This document shows positions 5,869 to 10,649 of a DNA stretch of 10,649 nucleotides, piece by piece (the first letter of the stretch is position 1; every line of letters begins with the position of its first letter). The notes beneath the pieces were generated by a model, which saw only the letters and a list, made by a program, of their open reading frames with translations, searched no databases and had not been told where the DNA came from. The stretch spans positions 1 to 10,649 of the forward strand of contig JALLPB010001221.1 in NCBI GenBank assembly GCA_036939975.1, written 5' to 3'. Source of the DNA: Cyclostephanos tholiformis (lineage: Eukaryota; Bacillariophyta; Thalassiosirophyceae; Thalassiosirales; Thalassiosiraceae). Position numbers and translations under genes: made by a program.

Positions 5869-8562
5869 ATGATGAACAATAAAAGTAATGCCGATGCGGT
5901 CATCCTCCCTCTTCGCGCGAATACCAAAGCAATGTCCACCGGGAACAAAGGCAGACGCCTCCCGAAAACGGAAGAACCGGAGAAGAACCGCCGTCGGCGG
6001 AGGAGGTTGGCGTCATCGTCTTCGTCATCGACGGATGAAAACGACGAGAGAGATGAGGCTCGCGATCCGCAGCATGATCGTCGCGGGGGGGGAGGGCGGG
6101 GGAAGGGAGGACGCTCGCCGAGAAGACAACCACGGGGGGATGGACGGGTGCCATCCTCCTCCTCCTCCGCACTCTGCGACAATTCCTCCATTGGTTGCCT
6201 ATCCAAATTGGTGCTTGGGGATCGTGCCTACGACGTGGCCGCCAATGCCGACGTCGTGAATGGTCTGGACGAGGCGGATGACTTTGATGGGGCGATGGAC
6301 GATGGGGAGTACGAAGACCTCGATGGTGACCATGGCCTCGTTGACGTCGGCTGCCCCTCGTGGGACTTGCTGAACCAGGACTCATTCGGATTCAACCTTC
6401 TGGGGAGTCAGGGATCCCTCAGCTTTGACACCGATCATCACCACAACAACGTTGAGGGGGATGTCATCGTTGACGACAAGAATTTTATCAACGATGTGAT
6501 GAGTACCACCACCGCTAATAAGGAACAACGCTGTTGTGGAAAGTCCATTGACGACCTTACGTCGGCGGTAACCGCATCCTTAGACGCGGATATTACATTT
6601 GGAGGCGATGCAGCGCCTACGGTTGTAGACTGGGAAGCCGTGGTGGCGGCCACGACGTCGACTCCGAAAGCTAGCAAAGGAGGTAGCCGCCATAATCAAC
6701 GGCATCAACAACAGTATCAACATCCTTGTCACGGGAAGACCAAGGGGAGGGAAGCTTCAACGATTGTTAGCAGCGTTAACCACAATTGGAAACATTCGAT
6801 CTCTCCACTGCGGCACAGTCGTCAACAGCAGCAACATCACGACGTCCACTACCACCAACATTATCACGGCGTCTCCGCCATCAATCACTCGTCTTCGTAC
6901 CATCCCATCGTCCAACGTCACAGCGCCTCCCCTTCTTACTTTTTCGATCTCCCCCCACCACTTCCTCATCATTATTATTATTCTCATCCTCCTCCTCTAA
7001 GAGAGTCGCGATCAGATGTAACTCCACACTCACACTGCTACTACAACAACAACAACAACGGCAAAAATGATACCATATGGGAGGATGATAATAGTACCGC
7101 GAGAATGGGCAATGGATGCAACAGCTTTGAGAATAACACGAACGGCAATAACGAGCCCGCGTCTTCTTCACGAGACGGGAGCGGCGATAGGATTCGAGAC
7201 GGGGATCGACGAAGCAAGAAGCGGAAACAAGATTGCAACTCCGCCATAATCTTACCTCAAGCGATGCCGTCCATCGACGAAAAGAGGAACCCGTCATCGA
7301 CCATCCGTCGTCAGCATGATAAATCCTCGACGCGTGATGGCCCATTTTTGCCATCGACTTGCATCGGAGGCAGCTCTGGCGCCACTTCTGATACCATCCA
7401 CAGCGCATTCTTGCCCCCGGTGCCAATGATGCAACGGCAGCCACTGCCACCTTCATCGACCCCCATGTTGGTACATCTCAATGGCACTTCTCCGCCATCG
7501 CCACTGACATCAGCGGTGATGCCGCCGCCCTGTAGAGACGATTACATCACTACCAATACGGTTTCTTCGTCCATAGCGACAAAAGGCATGAACGGCAAGA
7601 CTCCTTCACATTCCCCATCTTCCTTAGGGGGTTTCTCGTACGCCCATCATCCCCGGCCGCCATATAACTATCATGCTCCTGTGGTTTCAAAATCTCAAGA
7701 TCAGAGTGGGCGTGGAGCCGTTCGTTCAGGCAACGCGGCTGCAGCTGTCCTGACTCTGATTCCTCCGGTCCATTCAACCAGCGGTTGGACGGCTCAGGCT
7801 TACCCGTCATCTGAAAATCACAACCATCATCAGGCAACGCAGCGACAGCAGCAAAAGATCACGGCCAAATCCGGGATAGCCCTCCTGATGCTTCCCGACG
7901 GCAAGCGGCTATCTCGCACTCAAGCCCCCGGAATAGGCTGGACTTCAGAAGAGGATGCGCGCCTCACTGAGGTGATGTCCAATCATAAATCGTTGTCAGT
8001 CGACTGGGAGGGGCTGAGTGTTGAACATGGCTCCGGGCGTACCGCACGGGAGTGTCACGACCGTTGGACGAGATACCTCAGGCCTGGAAGCAGGAAAGGG
8101 CAGTGGACAGAGGAGGAGGACGCCATCGTGCTCCGCGCCATATTCTCCAGCGGCGGATTTGGCAGTCTGGCGACTGCTGCGGAGGAGAAGAATCATGAGT
8201 TGCCATCTTCCTCGTCAAACGGCAATGCCTCCATTTCTGCATTCACCCAATGGGCGGACTTAGCCCCCCAGCTGCCGGGACGAACCGGGAAGCAGATACG
8301 CGATCGGTGGGTGAATTATCTGAATCCGGCAATTAACCACCTCCCCTTCAGCCGCGATGACGATTTGCGATTGTGGAGGGGGCACAAGGAGCTAGGGAAA
8401 CGATGGGTGGAGATCAGCGTCAAGGTATTCCAGTCGACGAGGAGCGAGAATCACATCAAGAACAGGTGGTACAGCGCCGCGTTCAAAAAGTTCATCTCAA
8501 AGGAATTTGGAGTCGAGGCATATAATAATGCAAAGCAGTCTCAAGGTGGAGATGATGTTTGA
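5869..8562 (+). CDS. R1R2R3-MYB (MYB3R-type) transcription factor, 897 aa
   Basis: Single uninterrupted frame; the upstream in-frame stop is at 5773 and the first ATGs are a pair at 5869 and 5872 (next at 5932). Three MYB repeats fill the C-terminus. R1 has Trp 691, 713 and 733; R2 has Trp 746, 795 and 814; R3 has Phe 827, Trp 846 and Trp 867, with Phe in place of the first Trp as is common in R3. The recognition-helix strings GRTARECHDRW, GRTGKQIRDRW and SENHIKNRWYS are close to the MYB3R pattern. R2 carries an extra stretch of nearly 30 residues (about 764-793, Ser-rich) between its first two Trp. The first nearly 690 residues are low-complexity: a KNRRRRRRL cluster (39-47) and RRSKKRK (447-453) as likely nuclear signals, a Gly/Arg run near 70-85, an acidic patch (DEADDFDGAMDDGEYEDLD) that may activate transcription, and Gln/His, Pro/Tyr and Asn runs. 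MYB3R proteins bind AACGG DNA and often control cell-cycle genes; the target here is unknown. Confidence 0.93.
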   Translation: MMNNKSNADAVILPLRANTKAMSTGNKGRRLPKTEEPEKNRRRRRRLASSSSSSTDENDERDEARDPQHDRRGGGGRGKGGRSPRRQPRGDGRVPSSSSSALCDNSSIGCLSKLVLGDRAYDVAANADVVNGLDEADDFDGAMDDGEYEDLDGDHGLVDVGCPSWDLLNQDSFGFNLLGSQGSLSFDTDHHHNNVEGDVIVDDKNFINDVMSTTTANKEQRCCGKSIDDLTSAVTASLDADITFGGDAAPTVVDWEAVVAATTSTPKASKGGSRHNQRHQQQYQHPCHGKTKGREASTIVSSVNHNWKHSISPLRHSRQQQQHHDVHYHQHYHGVSAINHSSSYHPIVQRHSASPSYFFDLPPPLPHHYYYSHPPPLRESRSDVTPHSHCYYNNNNNGKNDTIWEDDNSTARMGNGCNSFENNTNGNNEPASSSRDGSGDRIRDGDRRSKKRKQDCNSAIILPQAMPSIDEKRNPSSTIRRQHDKSSTRDGPFLPSTCIGGSSGATSDTIHSAFLPPVPMMQRQPLPPSSTPMLVHLNGTSPPSPLTSAVMPPPCRDDYITTNTVSSSIATKGMNGKTPSHSPSSLGGFSYAHHPRPPYNYHAPVVSKSQDQSGRGAVRSGNAAAAVLTLIPPVHSTSGWTAQAYPSSENHNHHQATQRQQQKITAKSGIALLMLPDGKRLSRTQAPGIGWTSEEDARLTEVMSNHKSLSVDWEGLSVEHGSGRTARECHDRWTRYLRPGSRKGQWTEEEDAIVLRAIFSSGGFGSLATAAEEKNHELPSSSSNGNASISAFTQWADLAPQLPGRTGKQIRDRWVNYLNPAINHLPFSRDDDLRLWRGHKELGKRWVEISVKVFQSTRSENHIKNRWYSAAFKKFISKEFGVEAYNNAKQSQGGDDV
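6085..6107 (+). other. G-quadruplex-forming tract inside the MYB coding region
   Basis: Four G runs of 8, 3, 5 and 3 bases (6085-6092, 6094-6096, 6098-6102, 6105-6107) are separated by loops of one or two bases, which fits the usual G4 rule. They lie on the coding strand, so the mRNA would carry them about 220 nt after the start codon. The encoded peptide is the Gly/Arg run at about residues 73-81. Confidence 0.7.
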
Positions 8563-8881
8563 AAAGGTGGGGAGAATGTCAATCGTCACCGAGAACATGA
8601 TCAAATAAATTTGACACGACTGAAGTGTGACAGAAGTTTCATACATAATTAAAAGATATGTTACATCACCATAGAATTACAATGCGACCAAATAGAAGTC
8701 ATCATTTCATCACCCACAGATATGGCCTGATGAATGTTGGCACAACAATGTCATATAAAGCAAACAATTGATGGTCTGCACATACAACCTAATTCTCCAA
8801 ATATGTCCCTCATTCTACTTTCAACAATTGCATCTTCTCTATCCTAGACCTGTTCCAAATGCGTTTAGAAATCACGCTCCA
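8563..8881. other. Convergent 3' intergenic region
   Basis: This 319-bp AT-rich stretch separates the ends of the MYB and proton-channel genes and contains no credible gene. It must hold both transcripts' 3' ends. A canonical AATAAA is seen for the plus strand (8604-8609); I saw no AATAAA for the minus strand. Confidence 0.6.
8604..8609 (+). terminator. Putative poly(A) signal of the MYB gene
   Basis: AATAAA lies 42 nt after the MYB stop codon, in AT-rich sequence. Position and exact match support a polyadenylation signal, although diatom signals are often degenerate and one hexamer can be chance. Confidence 0.45.
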
Positions 8882-10076
8882 CTATCTCTTGGACGCATCG
8901 AAATATGACCAATTTGTTTTAACCTTTTTTGAATTCGATCCCTGTTCAATGCGTTGTTCCTCTTCGTGTATCAACTTATTTGGCTTAACAGGTACTTCAA
9001 ACCCATTGGTTTCCAGAATATCTTCCAGCTTATTGATATGATCTAATGCCAGGAGAATTTTTTCGCGCCCCATTTCATGAGCGGACGCAACCAAGCCGTG
9101 GCCGATTCGTACGAATCTCCACATACGGATTAAAATGAGCAATGAAGGCAATACCTCAGCGGCACTTTCGTAACCGATGTTGTGCAGCAACAACTCTAGT
9201 ACCAAAGAAATCGTAACGACAATAAAGTCCAAGATGTACATGAATTGATGGACAAATTTGACGGGGCCGAGCAAATAAATTAACAACAAAAGTTCGACCT
9301 CAAATGTCACGAGAATCAACACAGTGGTCCAGTATAGAGCCTCATGCGCCAGTTGCACACCATTGTATTTGTGTTCGTCGCACCCGGCTTGACCCATATC
9401 GATCAAAGGGCGTGTGCAGATGCTGTGATTAGTCGAGTTATCGCCATCATCTTCCAGGAATCTGTAAATCCCAGCCTCGGCATCTAACTCGTCGCCCTGG
9501 ATCGGGCAACACGATATGCCATTTTCTATTATTTTGTGACAAGGCGGGAAAAAGCCATCCAGCCCTGCGATGGACGATCAAATAATATGAAATATGAGAA
9601 GTAACTGTTCACAATGCCAACGTGCATTGAAACGTCTCCACTCACCCAGATCGGTAAAAAGTACGAGAACGTCCAACAACAACAGACACGCGGAGAACAG
9701 TTCCACTTTTTGCGAAGTGATGAACCTAGAAAAGGCGCATCAGCATACAACGAAGATGACTAGGGTGAAAGTACTCCATTAAATCTCACCTAAGCGCTTT
9801 AATCTGCCACGAATCTTCTCTCCACCGACTCGTCGCGTGATGAATCTGGTCGGGGCGTAGAATTCCACGGACGACGGGGCGGACGACGCAGGCGCACTGT
9901 ATTTCCCCTCCAGCGCCCGCATCGTCCCGACCAACCACCACCGAGAGCGTGCAGGCGGCTCCTTCGCCATCTATGACATCAACGGTCGGCGTGCGCTCGT
10001 CGCACTCGTCGGTTGGTCGATCATCGTCGTCATTTCTTCGCTCGGGCATGATTCTAGGTTTTAAATTCGGAAGCAT
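8882..10076 (-). CDS. HVCN1: Voltage-gated proton channel (Hv1 family), three exons, 349 aa
   Basis: Exons on the minus strand: 10076-9790, 9725-9646, 9564-8882; the 1050 nt spliced are in frame. ATG 10076 is the first Met after an in-frame TGA (10098-10100). Hv1 is a bare voltage-sensor domain conducting H+ outward across membranes. S1 (about 103-123, exon 2) has ACLLLLDVLVLFTDLGLD, with Asp114 at the place of the human selectivity Asp112 and Asp121/Asp125 matching Glu119/Asp123. S2 (about 200-221) has Phe210 and Glu213, matching the charge-transfer Phe150/Glu153. S3 (about 231-249) has Asp235 and Glu246. S4 carries the signature ILIRMWRFVRIGHG with Arg269, 272 and 275. A charged helix (about 286-309, coiled-coil-like) follows, as in dimeric Hv1. 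The hydrophilic N-terminus is about 95 residues. The S1-S2 loop is unusually long (about 75 residues) with five Cys. Residue matches come from hand alignment to recalled human Hv1. The likely role is pH or voltage control at the plasma or vacuolar membrane, which is inference. Confidence 0.92.
9565..9645 (-). other. Intron 2 of the proton-channel gene (81 nt, phase 1)
   Basis: The donor GTGAGTGG begins at 9645 and the acceptor ends CATCGCAG at 9565. Splicing joins CTG-G to GG-CTG and continues the S1 frame (FTDLGLDGFF). Both unspliced frames break the channel, and the spliced one restores the S1 motif exactly. Confidence 0.88.
9726..9789 (-). other. Intron 1 of the proton-channel gene (64 nt, phase 2)
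   Basis: The donor GTGAGATT begins at 9789 and the acceptor ends CTTTTCTAG at 9726. Splicing joins AG to G (Arg96) and links WQIKALR to FITSQKVEL at the start of S1. Strong consensus at both ends and correct phase support it. Confidence 0.87.
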
Positions 10077-10649
10077 TGGGACAGAACGGCAACCCTCTCA
10101 AGCGGTCCCGACTGCGATGCTATTGGCGTATGATAACCCGCGGCTTACGAAGTCTTGCAATGGTTTCCTGACTACAACCTTCTATCATCATCGTCAAAAA
10201 AAAATCAAGAGGAAGTGTTTTCGTTTTTTGTCTTCGCGTTCTTCAGCTTTGGCCGTTAAGATGTAAGCTGTCGAGCTGATCCTAAGTTGATAGTCAGGAT
10301 TTGTTAAATTATGGTACTTTGATACCTAGTCTTTTCTACTAACTTATCGTATCATATTGCGAAAGTTGACACCACTTGGATTTTCGGATTTTTGAAAGAA
10401 CCTTGACACCATTGCGAATCCATTTTCTACATCTTGACAAAGGAATAAATACATATCTGTTTGCCTGTCAGAATTATTCCTTGCTTTCAGAAGAAATTCT
10501 CTTGTTTAAAAAAAACTGTTTGAACTGCATATATCGCTTAGGACTAAAAATGTATAATCATAATGGGTGACTCCCATTATTCGGTTAAAATTTAGACCCC
10601 CGAAATTTAGAACTTTTTTAGCCGCAATCTAGCCACCCCCCCCTCCATT
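10077..10649. other. Upstream region of the channel gene and AT-rich DNA
   Basis: No gene is supported. On the minus strand a CCAAT pentamer lies at 10126-10122, about 46 nt upstream of the channel ATG, and may be a promoter element. From about 10262 rightward the base composition becomes AT-rich. The open frame at 10376-10570 (plus) has no recognisable features. The right end has a small hairpin (10560-10580), two copies of AAATTTAGA close together, and an 8-base C run at 10636-10643. Confidence 0.5.
10560..10580. repeat. Small perfect hairpin
   Basis: ATAATGGG (10560-10567) and CCCATTAT (10573-10580) pair perfectly around a 5-base loop. It could be part of a repeat that continues past the window edge; on its own it is unremarkable. 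Confidence 0.8.

Noticed and set aside
5781..6385. Minus-strand Arg/Pro/Ser-rich open frames opposite the MYB N-terminus
   Set aside because: They arise from low-complexity coding sequence read on the other strand; the MYB frame is unambiguous.
6881..7456. 191-codon minus-strand open frame
   Set aside because: Antisense of MYB low-complexity sequence, with poly-Cys and poly-Ser runs and no domain.
9529..9750. Minus-strand 73-codon open frame as a separate gene
   Set aside because: It runs across exon 2 and both flanking introns of the channel gene in the wrong frame; the spliced model explains the DNA fully.
9949..10266. Plus-strand 105-codon open frame
   Set aside because: It overlaps channel exon 1 on the opposite strand and has no recognisable features.
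10376..10570. Plus-strand 64-codon open frame
   Set aside because: It is a short frame in AT-rich DNA with no motif or neighbour to support it.

Overview
The window looks like nuclear DNA of a stramenopile alga, most likely a diatom. The reasons are a large intronless R1R2R3-MYB gene with long Gln/His/Asn/Ser runs, a voltage-gated proton channel with short GT-AG introns (64 and 81 nt), an ankyrin fragment, and AT-rich gene-poor DNA with eroded repeats. The lineage is an inference; no marker gene is present.

Left part (1-4800) holds no intact gene. It begins with a perfect 40-bp palindrome, a short tandem repeat and a well-bounded MITE-like element (475-811) with 23-bp terminal inverted repeats and a 6-bp direct target duplication. 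A field of decayed reading frames follows: a plus-strand fragment (925-1260), a minus-strand frame (2303-1270) with one nonsense codon and one frameshift, a 69-nt hairpin (2446-2514), a doubtful minus-strand frame (3233-2625), an AT-rich spacer, and a plus-strand frame (3518-4779) with frameshifts and a nonsense codon. I recognise no family for these; they look like fossils of multicopy or mobile genes. A minus-strand ankyrin-repeat pseudogene (5473-4890) ends this zone.

Right part (5869-10076) holds two convergent, intact genes. On the plus strand is an 897-aa protein: an acidic, basic and low-complexity N-terminal region of nearly 690 residues followed by three MYB repeats, so probably a nuclear transcription factor. 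On the minus strand is a 349-aa Hv1-type voltage-gated proton channel in three exons. Exon lengths of 287, 80 and 683 nt sum to a multiple of 3 and splice sites and phases agree, so this model is firm. The two genes end 319 bp apart, tail to tail. The last 570 bases hold the channel's upstream region and AT-rich DNA with no gene seen.

The genes do not form an obvious pathway. The most notable observations are the proton channel's residue pattern (selectivity and gating residues kept, both zinc-ligand histidines of the human protein replaced), five premature TGA codons at places where CGA (Arg) reads naturally, and the well-bounded MITE.
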